NCBI RefSeq assembly: GCF_005938085.1
Contig: NZ_SMZK01000001.1
Coordinates: 992,001-1,056,000 of the forward strand
DNA length: 64,000 nucleotides
Direction of reading: 5' to 3'
DNA from: Haloterrigena sp. H1
GTDB lineage: Archaea; Halobacteriota; Halobacteria; Halobacteriales; Natrialbaceae
Shown: one piece after another, positions 25,969 through 33,881 of the stretch
How the letters are laid out: the number at the start of each line of letters is the position of its first letter
Numbering within the stretch: position 1 is the first letter of the stretch
Translations under genes and position numbers: made by a program
The notes under the pieces: model-generated
Told to the model about the DNA's origin: nothing
Databases searched by the model: none
The model's input: the letters and a program-made list of their open reading frames with translations, nothing else

Positions 25969-26128
25969 CTGACAGCTGACAGCCGTCTCACATTCGAACG
26001 ATCGCGTTCATTTTTCGCAGCCACGCAGTCGAACTCGCCAGTCCCAACTCCGGTTTTGTCGCGCTTGACACTCGAACCATCACACGTATCCCGTTCCGGG
26101 CCCTTCCTACGGCTAGCATACCGACACT

Positions 26129-27220
26129 ATGACCATCACAGCACACGAGCTCGAAATCAAACTCGAGCAGGTCGAGGATCCGGACATTGGCGAGGATATC
26201 GTCTCACTTGGACTGGTCAACGACGTCACGATCGACGACGAGACCGCTCGCATCTCGCTTGCGTTCAATGCGCCGTATGCACCCTCCGAGATGGAGATCG
26301 GCAACCAGATCCGTGATGTCATCGAAGACGCCGGCCTCGAGGCCGACCTGCGAGCACACGTCGGCGAGGAACACGGCTTCGACGACGAAGTCCTGCCACG
26401 CGTCCGCAACGTCATCGCCGTCTCCTCCGGGAAAGGTGGGGTCGGCAAGACGACAGTCGCAGCCAACCTCGCGGCCGGGCTCGAGAAACGCGGGGCGATG
26501 GTCGGCCTCCTCGACGCCGACATTCACGGGCCGAACATTCCCCAGATCCTCCCGGCCGAGAGCGACCCCGGCGTCACACCCAACGAGGAAATCGTGCCAC
26601 CGCGCTCTGACGGCGTCCGTATCATCAGCATGGGCATGATGATGGAGGACGAGGACGACCCCGCGATCCTCCGCGGCCCGATGGTCAACAAGTTCATGAT
26701 GAAGTTCCTCGAGGGCGTCGAGTGGGGCCGACTCGACTATCTGATCGTCGACCTGCCGCCGGGGACCGGCGACGCGACGCTGAACCTGCTGCAGTCGATG
26801 CCCGTCACTGGTGCCGTCGTCGTCACGACGCCACAGGAAATGGCACTCGACGACACCCGCAAAGGAATCCAGATGTTCAACAAACACGACACCCCTGTCC
26901 TGGGCGTCGTCGAGAACATGAGTTCCTTCATTTGTCCGTCCTGTGGCGACCAGCACGGTCTGTTCGGCACCGGCGGTGCTGACACCATCGTCGACAAGTA
27001 CGACATCCCACTGCTGGGTCGGATTCCGATCCATCCCGACTTCGGGGCCGACGGCAGCAAAGGTGCCCTGGTCAAAAACGACGACAGCGAGGTCCAGAGC
27101 CACCTCGAGGACGTCGTCGGCGAGGTCGCCGATCGAGTGGGCGAGACCAACCGCCGGACGGTCTCCGAAAACATTACGCAAGAACCCGCGAACAAGCTGC
27201 CGACCGAAACGGAAGACTGA
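26129..27220 (+). CDS. Mrp/NBP35-type Fe-S cluster carrier ATPase with MIP18 domain
   Basis: 363 residues. The N-terminal MIP18/DUF59 domain (about 1-88) contains VEDPDIGEDIVSLGLV. The P-loop ATPase begins at about 93 with the deviant Walker A SSGKGGVGKTTVAANLA, followed by DADIHGPNIP and VDLPPGTGDATLNL. Near residue 270 comes the CPSC pair (SFICPSCGDQHGLFG) that binds a bridging cluster in the dimer. It delivers 4Fe-4S clusters, so lying 160 bases after an Fe-S operon is apt, though it has its own promoter region. Confidence 0.92.
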   Translation: MTITAHELEIKLEQVEDPDIGEDIVSLGLVNDVTIDDETARISLAFNAPYAPSEMEIGNQIRDVIEDAGLEADLRAHVGEEHGFDDEVLPRVRNVIAVSSGKGGVGKTTVAANLAAGLEKRGAMVGLLDADIHGPNIPQILPAESDPGVTPNEEIVPPRSDGVRIISMGMMMEDEDDPAILRGPMVNKFMMKFLEGVEWGRLDYLIVDLPPGTGDATLNLLQSMPVTGAVVVTTPQEMALDDTRKGIQMFNKHDTPVLGVVENMSSFICPSCGDQHGLFGTGGADTIVDKYDIPLLGRIPIHPDFGADGSKGALVKNDDSEVQSHLEDVVGEVADRVGETNRRTVSENITQEPANKLPTETED

Positions 27221-27303
27221 GCGCCTTCGCCACACCGGCGTCCGACTCTCTCGTTTCTCCCCCTCCCCTGTCGTTATAACTCCATCCGTCGAACAGGGTC
27301 GAT

Positions 27304-27630
27304 ATGCGCGACGAATACACCGACGCGATCGCCGACCTCGAGCCAGCCGACGGTGAGATCGAAAGTACGGAACTGGTCGTCAGTGACGACGTGCTCGTGA
27401 AAGCGTTCGCACTCGGACCGGGTGCGACACTCGACGCTCACGACCACGGCGAGAGTACGAACGTCTTCCACGTGCTCGAGGGGACGGTGACAGTCATCCA
27501 GGGCGATGAGCGCAAGGAAATCGATGCGCCCGGAGTGGTCCATCACGAGCGCGGCGTCGTCCACGGCGCGAGAAACGACACCGACGAGACGGTAGTCTTT
27601 ACGGCGAGTCTCTGCCCGCTGCCGTCCTGA
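27304..27630 (+). CDS. Cupin-domain protein
   Basis: 108 residues. Cupin motif 1 is seen as LDAHDHGESTNVFHVLEGT (metal His pair and Glu) and motif 2 as PGVVHHERGVVHGARN. A small single-domain metal-binding cupin of unknown substrate. The TGA stop begins repeat C4. Confidence 0.85.
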   Translation: MRDEYTDAIADLEPADGEIESTELVVSDDVLVKAFALGPGATLDAHDHGESTNVFHVLEGTVTVIQGDERKEIDAPGVVHHERGVVHGARNDTDETVVFTASLCPLPS

Positions 27631-27714
27631 TCTGGACTACTGTCAGTCATTTCCGATACAACCGCAACCGAACTGCGGTTGCACCGGTACATCGTGACAG
27701 CAGACCGTATGAGA
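27629..27714. repeat. Dispersed palindrome, family C, copy C4
   Basis: Left GATCTGGACTACTGTCAGTC, right GTGACAGCAGACCGTATGAG, inner CAACCGCAACCG and CGGTTGCACCGG. It starts within the cupin stop codon and lies between convergent genes. Confidence 0.75.
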
Positions 27715-27726
27715 CGAATCGCGTCC

Positions 27727-28860
27727 TTACTCGGGAGCCGTCTCCCCGTCCACGAGTAGCGACGCGACGTACTTGGTGACGTGATCGTCCATCCGGCGCT
27801 TGTAGCCGGCCTGCCGGGCGAGTCGGTCGAGTTCGCGAGCGACGAGGCTGCCGTACTGGACGGCCTTTTTGTCCCTGTTGGCGACCTCGGCGGGCAGATA
27901 GCGGGCCGCCACGCGTCGGAAGCCACGCTTTCGTTCGTCCTCGTCGGCCAGCAACGCGTCCGGCAGACGAAGCGCCGCCGCGACGACGGCGTCGTGCAGC
28001 AGCGGCGCGGCCGGCTCGAGTCCCGTCGCCTCGATCGTCAGCACGTCTCGCGGCAGTTGCTTGGGGAGGCTCCTGATCCCCTCGCGGACGGCTCCGCGGG
28101 TCGTCTCGGCTGCGACCCGGTGGTCGAGTCGGACGACCTTCTCGTAGCCGCCGAACAGTTCGTCGGCTCCCTGCCCGACCGCGAGTGCGTCGAATCCGTC
28201 GGCGGCGACGCGTTCGCCCACCAGATACAGCGGCAGGGCGATCTGGATGTCCATCGCGTTCGTCCGCCCGGTCGCTCGTGCGACCTCGGGGACGGCCCGC
28301 TCGAGGTCGGCGGGCTCGAGGTCGACGACCGTGAGCTCGCGGCCCATCGCGTCGGCGGCCGTCCGCGCGGCTGCGACGTCGTGGCTGTCGGGGAAGCCGA
28401 CGACGTACAGCGGCGCGTCGAGCAGTTCGGCGACCAGCGCCGAATCGACCCCGCCGGAGAAGGCGACGGCGATGTCTCGATCGTCCTCTCGAACGGTCTC
28501 GCTGGCCGTCCGAACGGCGCGCTCGAGGGCGTCGATGGCGGCCTCGTGGTTCGGTTCGGGGGTCGGATCGGGCAGCGACCAGCATGACTCCGGCTCGGGG
28601 AGCGACTCGCCGACGGGTGCGGCCGCGCCGGCCGGGAAAAGCGTCGGCTCCTCGAGTGCGCTCGGCTCAAACGCCCAGGTCGGGTTTGGACTCGCAGCGG
28701 GATCGGTTTCGACGAACAGGGGCACCCGTCCGAGGACGTCGCGAACGAGGCGGCCATCGATCTCGCCGGCGAAGCCGGTCGTTCCCGGAAGCGGATCGGC
28801 GTCTGCGAGTGCATTGCGAACGGTCACTGGATCGGCACCGCGAATCGTTGGTTCGGTCAT
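27727..28860 (-). CDS. Asparagine-synthase-like PP-loop ATPase lacking the glutaminase domain
   Basis: 377 residues. The ATP-pyrophosphatase loop AVAFSGGVDSALVAELL (about residue 130) and DALAVGQGADELFGGYEKVV (about 220) are the core motifs of asparagine synthetase B and beta-lactam synthetase. The class-II glutamine amidotransferase domain (N-terminal Cys) is absent: the first 100 residues are unlike it. It would need ammonia or another amine donor, or act on a different substrate. It starts inside the stop of the upstream PHP gene (ATGA), suggesting a joint function. Confidence 0.85.
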   Translation of the reverse strand: MTEPTIRGADPVTVRNALADADPLPGTTGFAGEIDGRLVRDVLGRVPLFVETDPAASPNPTWAFEPSALEEPTLFPAGAAAPVGESLPEPESCWSLPDPTPEPNHEAAIDALERAVRTASETVREDDRDIAVAFSGGVDSALVAELLDAPLYVVGFPDSHDVAAARTAADAMGRELTVVDLEPADLERAVPEVARATGRTNAMDIQIALPLYLVGERVAADGFDALAVGQGADELFGGYEKVVRLDHRVAAETTRGAVREGIRSLPKQLPRDVLTIEATGLEPAAPLLHDAVVAAALRLPDALLADEDERKRGFRRVAARYLPAEVANRDKKAVQYGSLVARELDRLARQAGYKRRMDDHVTKYVASLLVDGETAPE

Positions 28861-29540
28861 CGGAGGAGGTTCAAAACGCGGCCGACTCGTCTCGTGACGC
28901 CGCCGGCGAACTGCTGGACGCTGATTCGCCAGGGCGTGCGCTTTCCTTCAACTGTCGTCCGCCCGTCCGCGATCGCCGCGAGGATCGCCTCGGCGGAACG
29001 TTCCTCGGCATCGACGCGCGTGACCGCTTGCCCGACCATCTCGCTGATGTGGGCGTCGCTGCCGGCCGTCATCGGCAGTCCCCGTGATCGGGCGTAGCGT
29101 TCTGCCTGTCGGTTCGCTCGACCGGTAAACAGCCGCGAGTTGTAGACCTCGATCGCGTCGCCGGCCGCGAGTTGCTCGCGGGAAATACGGGCCATCACGC
29201 CGTGGCGGGCCTCCTGAAATGGATGTGGAATGATCGCCAGGCCACCTTGCTCGTGGATCGCCTCGAGTGTCGACTCGAAGGACAAGCCGGCTGGTACCGC
29301 CTCCTCGAGGCCAAGTCCCAGTATATGGCCGGCTTGGCTCGAGATTTCCATCCCCGGAATGCCGACGAGGCCGTAGTCTGGCGCGCGCTCTGCGGCCTCG
29401 AGACTCGCGTCGATCTCGTCGTGATCGGTCACCGCGATCGCGTCGAGACCGATCGCCTCGGCCTGCTCCAAGATGAGTTCGACTGGATCCCGGCCGTCGT
29501 ACGACAGCGCCGAGTGCGTGTGGAGTTCGACCGACAGCAC
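28857..29540 (-). CDS. PHP-domain metal-dependent phosphoesterase
   Basis: 227 residues from GTG 29540, giving VLSVELHTHSALSYDGRDP, the first PHP motif (HxH, then D). Motif 2 is AVTDHDEID, motif 3 VGIPGMEIS, then IIPHPF and the late AGSDAHI. Together these form the trinuclear metal site. Stand-alone PHP proteins cleave small phosphoesters such as 3',5'-nucleoside bisphosphates; the substrate is unassigned here. First gene of a two-gene operon with the asparagine-synthase-like protein. Confidence 0.88.
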   Translation of the reverse strand: MLSVELHTHSALSYDGRDPVELILEQAEAIGLDAIAVTDHDEIDASLEAAERAPDYGLVGIPGMEISSQAGHILGLGLEEAVPAGLSFESTLEAIHEQGGLAIIPHPFQEARHGVMARISREQLAAGDAIEVYNSRLFTGRANRQAERYARSRGLPMTAGSDAHISEMVGQAVTRVDAEERSAEAILAAIADGRTTVEGKRTPWRISVQQFAGGVTRRVGRVLNLLR

Positions 29541-29718
29541 GAACGTACGTTTAGACGGCCTGATCAAAAGCGCCTCGATTAGCCGTGCGACTCGAGTCGC
29601 GATCACGGTCACATGGTGGGACGAAAAACGAGTGGTCTCGAAGCCGAGTGAAAGCGGAAAGCGAGCGTTCGATCAGTCGAGGCCAGAGTGAGTATGCAGG
29701 ATCGAACGCGACGTCGGG

Positions 29719-30258
29719 TTACTCCGCTGTCGCGTGGTGGATGTCGACTGTCACTTCGTTCTCGAGGTTATCGAGGATGGGCGAACTCGCGTGAGCGGCT
29801 TCCTGTACTTCCTCGAGTTCGGCTGTCGATGCGGGCGACTCGACGTGTGCGGTACACTCGATGTGATCGAAGCCAGGGCGGACGTCGTCGGCGAGCCCAA
29901 GGAGGCCGCGCATATCGGCCCGGCCCTCGAACTCGAGGCGAATCTCGGAGATCTCGATATCCCGCTTTGCGCCGTGGGCGGCGTAGGTAATCGTCAGACA
30001 GGTCCCAAGCGAGGACAACAACTGCTCGAGTGCGTTCGGTGCGTCACGGTGGCCGAACAACGCACCTTCCATGGTGAACTCGGGCGAGTCGACGAGCGTA
30101 CCTCCTTTTTCGATCTCACTGACGGTGGTTTCACACGTCGTATCGCCAGTCCACTCCGTTTCCGCGAAAAACCGGAAGTCGGCGTTTTCTGGGTCGTCCT
30201 CGGCAGCGGCGGTGAGCTGTTCGAACTTCTCCATATCGATTCCGTTCTTCAGAGTCAT
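29719..30258 (-). CDS. OsmC/Ohr-family protein, paralogue 1
   Basis: 179 residues. OsmC-fold features: PEFTMEGALFGHRDAPNALEQ, LLSSLGTCLTITYAAHGAKRD with the peroxidatic Cys, and FEGRADMRGLLGL. In contrast to Ohr, the second catalytic Cys is not obvious. Likely a thiol-based organic peroxide or disulfide-stress protein. Start ATG at 30258 is preferred to one five codons earlier. Divergent from a paralogue at 30601 with clear similarity along the length. Confidence 0.87.
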   Translation of the reverse strand: MTLKNGIDMEKFEQLTAAAEDDPENADFRFFAETEWTGDTTCETTVSEIEKGGTLVDSPEFTMEGALFGHRDAPNALEQLLSSLGTCLTITYAAHGAKRDIEISEIRLEFEGRADMRGLLGLADDVRPGFDHIECTAHVESPASTAELEEVQEAAHASSPILDNLENEVTVDIHHATAE

Positions 30259-30600
30259 GCAGATACTATCCAATACCAGGTAGCGCTGGCCCGGTTGTAA
30301 ACCCGGCGGAAATAGACATTATTTCCGAATGGGATGAGATAACTATACCCGACGTGCAGCTAGTTCTAAGATATGCTGTTGAGCATATTGATCTCGAAAA
30401 CAGACGTAATACGGCCATTACTGTTCGTTTAAGGGAGTTCGATAACAAGTACCGACTGCGGCCCCACCCAGGAACGCAAAATAGTCGGTGTTAAGTAGAT
30501 ATGAATATTGCTAGTTCTTCCTAGTCCGACACGATATATTGTGACTACTTCGAAAGGGTTATGGGAGCCCACAGGGAACGTAGTATTGCACAATTCACTC
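30259..30600. other. Divergent region between two OsmC paralogues
   Basis: 342 bases, visibly lower in GC than the genes. It should hold both promoters (for example ACGATATATTG near 30531 for the right gene). A frame from about 30300 to 30490 is open on the + strand and reads fairly protein-like (a short NPAEIDIISEWDE start), but it has no start codon or family match. It may be a decayed gene. Confidence 0.5.
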
Positions 30601-31149
30601 ATGACTAGCGTAAACGGACTCGACGTCGACGAACTCGAGTCACTCATCGAAGGGGTCTCCGCAGAGCCAGAGCAAGCGTCGTTCACGTTCCGTGCCGAGA
30701 CGGAGTGGACGGGTGGCTTCGCCAGCGAAACACGCATTAGCGACTTCGAACAGAACGAGGAGACGATCGAGTCGCCGGAGTTCACCGTGACCGGTGACGA
30801 GCCAGCGGCCTTGCTCGGCGAACGGGACGGCCCGAACGCGGTCGAACACCTCCTGGCTGCCATCGGCTCGTGTCTCAGCGTGACCTATGCAGGCCACGCC
30901 GCGGCGAAGGGCATCGAGATCGACGACATGCACTTCGAATTCGAGGGCGACATCGACCTGCGGGGCTTCCTCGGGTTGAGTGACGACGTTCGGGCGGGGT
31001 ACGAAGAGATTCGTGCCACGACCCACATCGACGCCGACGCGTCGGACGAGGAACTCGAAGCGTTACACGAGGAAGTCCTCGAGACGTCGCCGCTGTACGA
31101 CAACGTGACGAACCAGGTGTCCCTCGAGTTCGATCTCGACTTCGAATAA
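30601..31149 (+). CDS. OsmC/Ohr-family protein, paralogue 2
   Basis: 182 residues. The same architecture as its divergent neighbour: FTFRAETEWTGGFASETRIS, SPEFTVTGDEPAALLGERD, AIGSCLSVTYAGHAAAKG with the conserved Cys, and FEGDIDLRGFLGLSDDVRAGY. ATG 30601 is used; an upstream in-frame start (30508) would add a basic leader not shared with the paralogue. It probably arose by inverted duplication. Confidence 0.87.
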   Translation: MTSVNGLDVDELESLIEGVSAEPEQASFTFRAETEWTGGFASETRISDFEQNEETIESPEFTVTGDEPAALLGERDGPNAVEHLLAAIGSCLSVTYAGHAAAKGIEIDDMHFEFEGDIDLRGFLGLSDDVRAGYEEIRATTHIDADASDEELEALHEEVLETSPLYDNVTNQVSLEFDLDFE

Positions 31150-31307
31150 GGCCATCGCGGCGCGTCGGCATCGGATAGCAGCAAGCTCCTGCTTCGTTTT
31201 CCTGGCGTCGATCGCTCGACGGGAACCAGCCGCTCGAGAGCGGAATCGATATTCACGAACGTGCACATGGAAACCCATTTACCGACCGACTTTCACCACC
31301 TAGATGA

Positions 31308-33464
31308 ATGAGTCTTGCCGATTCGGATCGCGAACTCGTCGTTTCCGAGCTGGACCGGGAGCCGACGCAGGCGGAGGCGGCGCTGTTCGAGAACCTCTGG
31401 AGCGAGCACTGTGCGTACCGCTCCTCGCGGCCGCTGCTGTCGGCGTTCGACAGCGAGGGTGACCAGGTCGTCATCGGACCGGGCGACGACGCGGCAGTCG
31501 TTGCACTCCCCGACAGCGGCGACGGAGACGGGACCAGTGACACGTACATCACGATGGGGATCGAGAGTCACAACCATCCCTCCTACGTCGACCCGTTCGA
31601 CGGCGCGGCGACCGGCGTCGGCGGCATCGTCCGGGACACGCTCTCGATGGGCGCGTACCCGATCGCGCTCGCGGACTCGCTGTACTTCGGCGAGTTCGAC
31701 GACGATCACTCGAAGTACCTCTTCGAAGGCGTCGTCGAGGGGATCAGCCACTACGGAAACTGTATCGGCGTCCCCACGGTCGCCGGCAGCGTCGACTTCC
31801 ATCCCAAATACGAGGGGAATCCGTTAGTCAACGTCGCCTGCGTCGGCCTGACCAACGAGGAGCGACTCGTCACCGCCGAGGCCCAGGAGCCGGGCAACAA
31901 ACTCGTCCTCGTGGGCAACGCCACCGGCCGTGACGGACTCGGTGGCGCGAGCTTCGCCAGCGAAGACCTCGCCGAAGACGCCGAAACCGAAGACCGCCCC
32001 GCAGTGCAGGTCGGCGACCCATATGCCGAGAAGCTGCTCATCGAGGCCAACGAGGCGCTCGTCGACGAGGACCTGATCGAATCGGCCCGCGACCTCGGTG
32101 CCGCCGGCCTCGGCGGTGCCTCGAGCGAGATGGTCGCCAAAGCCGATCTGGGCGCACAGATCGACCTCGAGCGCGTCCACCAGCGCGAGCCGAACATGAA
32201 CGCCATGGAGATCCTGCTCGCCGAGTCCCAGGAGCGGATGTGCTACGAGGTCGAACCCGACAACGTCGACCGCGTCCGCGAGATCGTCGAGCGGTTCGAT
32301 CTCGGTTGTTCAGTCATCGGCGAGGTCACCGACGGCAACTACGTCTGTACGTTCGAGGGCGAGACGGTCGTCGACGTCGACGCCTACTTCCTCGGTGAGG
32401 GCGCACCGATGAACGACCTCCCGACCGAAGAACCCGAGCAACCCGAAACCGACCTCCCGGATGCCGATCTCGCGGACGCGTTCGACGCTGTCGTCGCGAG
32501 TCCGAACACGGCCTCGAAGCGGTGGGTCTACCGCCAGTACGACCACGAGGTCGGCGTCCGCACGAGTGTCGGGCCGGGCGACGACGCGGCCATCGTCGCC
32601 GTCCGCGAAGCCGAACAGGGACTGGCGATCTCCTCGGGTGCGGCACCTAACTGGACCAACGTCGCGCCTTACGAGGGAGCCCGCGCGGTCGCGCTCGAGA
32701 ACGCGACGAACATCGCGGCCAAGGGTGCAACGCCGCTTGCCGCGGTCGACTGTCTCAACGGCGGGAACCCGGAGAAAGACGACGTGTACGGCGGCTTCAC
32801 CGGTATCGTCGACGGCCTCGCCGAGATGTGTGAGACGCTGTCGACGCCGGTCGTCGGCGGGAACGTCTCGCTGTACAACGACTCCGTCGCGGGGCCGATT
32901 CCGCCAACGCCGACGCTGGCGATGGTCGGTGCCAAAGACGGCTACGACGCGCCGCCGCTGTCGGTCGAAACCGACGGCGAGCTCGTGCTCGTCGGTGACC
33001 TCGGACTCGAGGCCGACGACGCTCGGCTGGGCGGCTCCGAGTATCTCGCACAGTTCGACGGCAGCGACCGGTTCCCCGAACTGCCCGACGAACCGGCTGC
33101 CGTCGTCGAAACGCTGGCGGCGGTCGCAAACGACGAGTCGACACTTGCCGTCCACGACATCAGCCATGGCGGCCTCGCAGTCGCACTCGCCGAGATGGTC
33201 ACCGACGACGCCGGGCTCGAGGTGTCGCTTCCGGGCGAGGACCCCGCAGGCGAACTCTTCCACGAACAGGCCGGTCGCGCGCTAATCCAGACCGAGTCGG
33301 TCGAGGCGGTCCGCGAGGCGTTCGACGGCGTCGCACCGGTCGTCGAACTCGGCTCCGCAACCGACGACGGTCGACTCACGATCGACGTCGGCGACCGGAC
33401 GATCGAGACCGACGCGAACGAGATCGCCGAGCGACGCGCGACGATCGAACGCGAACTCGAGTAA
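31308..33464 (+). CDS. purL: Phosphoribosylformylglycinamidine synthase subunit II
   Basis: The large ATP-dependent subunit of FGAM synthase, fourth step of purine synthesis, working with PurQ and PurS. 718 residues, the usual length of the small-type PurL. The motif [17 protein letters not shown] lies near the N terminus (residues ~25-42), with [20 protein letters not shown] (about 84-103) and [19 protein letters not shown]; a second AIRS domain starts near 400 with [14 protein letters not shown]-like CATTTACC about 28 bases before the ATG gives a probable leaderless mRNA. purQ/purS are not adjacent here. Confidence 0.96.
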   Translation: MSLADSDRELVVSELDREPTQAEAALFENLWSEHCAYRSSRPLLSAFDSEGDQVVIGPGDDAAVVALPDSGDGDGTSDTYITMGIESHNHPSYVDPFDGAATGVGGIVRDTLSMGAYPIALADSLYFGEFDDDHSKYLFEGVVEGISHYGNCIGVPTVAGSVDFHPKYEGNPLVNVACVGLTNEERLVTAEAQEPGNKLVLVGNATGRDGLGGASFASEDLAEDAETEDRPAVQVGDPYAEKLLIEANEALVDEDLIESARDLGAAGLGGASSEMVAKADLGAQIDLERVHQREPNMNAMEILLAESQERMCYEVEPDNVDRVREIVERFDLGCSVIGEVTDGNYVCTFEGETVVDVDAYFLGEGAPMNDLPTEEPEQPETDLPDADLADAFDAVVASPNTASKRWVYRQYDHEVGVRTSVGPGDDAAIVAVREAEQGLAISSGAAPNWTNVAPYEGARAVALENATNIAAKGATPLAAVDCLNGGNPEKDDVYGGFTGIVDGLAEMCETLSTPVVGGNVSLYNDSVAGPIPPTPTLAMVGAKDGYDAPPLSVETDGELVLVGDLGLEADDARLGGSEYLAQFDGSDRFPELPDEPAAVVETLAAVANDESTLAVHDISHGGLAVALAEMVTDDAGLEVSLPGEDPAGELFHEQAGRALIQTESVEAVREAFDGVAPVVELGSATDDGRLTIDVGDRTIETDANEIAERRATIERELE

Positions 33465-33498
33465 CGGCCGGATCGACGGCTCTTTTTCACGAGTTGCG

Positions 33499-33849
33499 AT
33501 GATGACGGCGATCGAGCCCGACTTCGACACCGTCGAACTGGGATTCGACGACTCCCTCGTCAAACCAGTCTCGCAGGGCGAACTGACCAGCGTTATCGGG
33601 CAACTCCACATTCGGGCGAGTTACGGGGAGCAACTGCGGGAGCTGTTCAGACTCGCGTCGAAGAAGGCGCTGCTCGACGAGCGAACGACCGAGGCCGAAC
33701 GCCAGTCCAGTCAGGAGTACGCCGAACTCACGGACCGGCTGGCCGTCCTCCGTGCCCGGGTCAACGAGACGGTGACTGAACTGCTGGAACAGGGCGGCTA
33801 CCGGCAGTCCTGTCAAGATATGGCGCGTGGGTCCGCAGTTCAGGAGTGA
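33499..33849 (+). CDS. HalX-domain protein with only the tail of a receiver domain
   Basis: 116 residues. The HalX domain is the C-terminal helical domain of haloarchaeal response regulators, seen here as LREFF-like ELFRLASKKALLDERTTEAE through NETVTELLEQGGY. Before it only the last beta4-alpha5 part of a receiver domain remains: MMTAIEPDFDTVELGFDDSLVKPVSQGEL, with the conserved Lys of KPVS. The phosphorylatable Asp and the first three strands are missing, and the gene could not begin earlier without running into purL. It faces a degenerate histidine kinase. Confidence 0.8.
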   Translation: MMTAIEPDFDTVELGFDDSLVKPVSQGELTSVIGQLHIRASYGEQLRELFRLASKKALLDERTTEAERQSSQEYAELTDRLAVLRARVNETVTELLEQGGYRQSCQDMARGSAVQE

Positions 33850-33881
33850 GGCCGGGGACAGACTCGTGGCTGCGTCGTTGA

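Noticed and set aside
26204..27235. A 343-residue frame opposite the Mrp/NBP35 gene
   Set aside because: Antisense shadow; the + strand frame has every expected motif.
30300..30490. An open + strand frame between the OsmC genes
   Set aside because: Reads protein-like but has no start codon and no recognised relative; noted only as possible gene debris.
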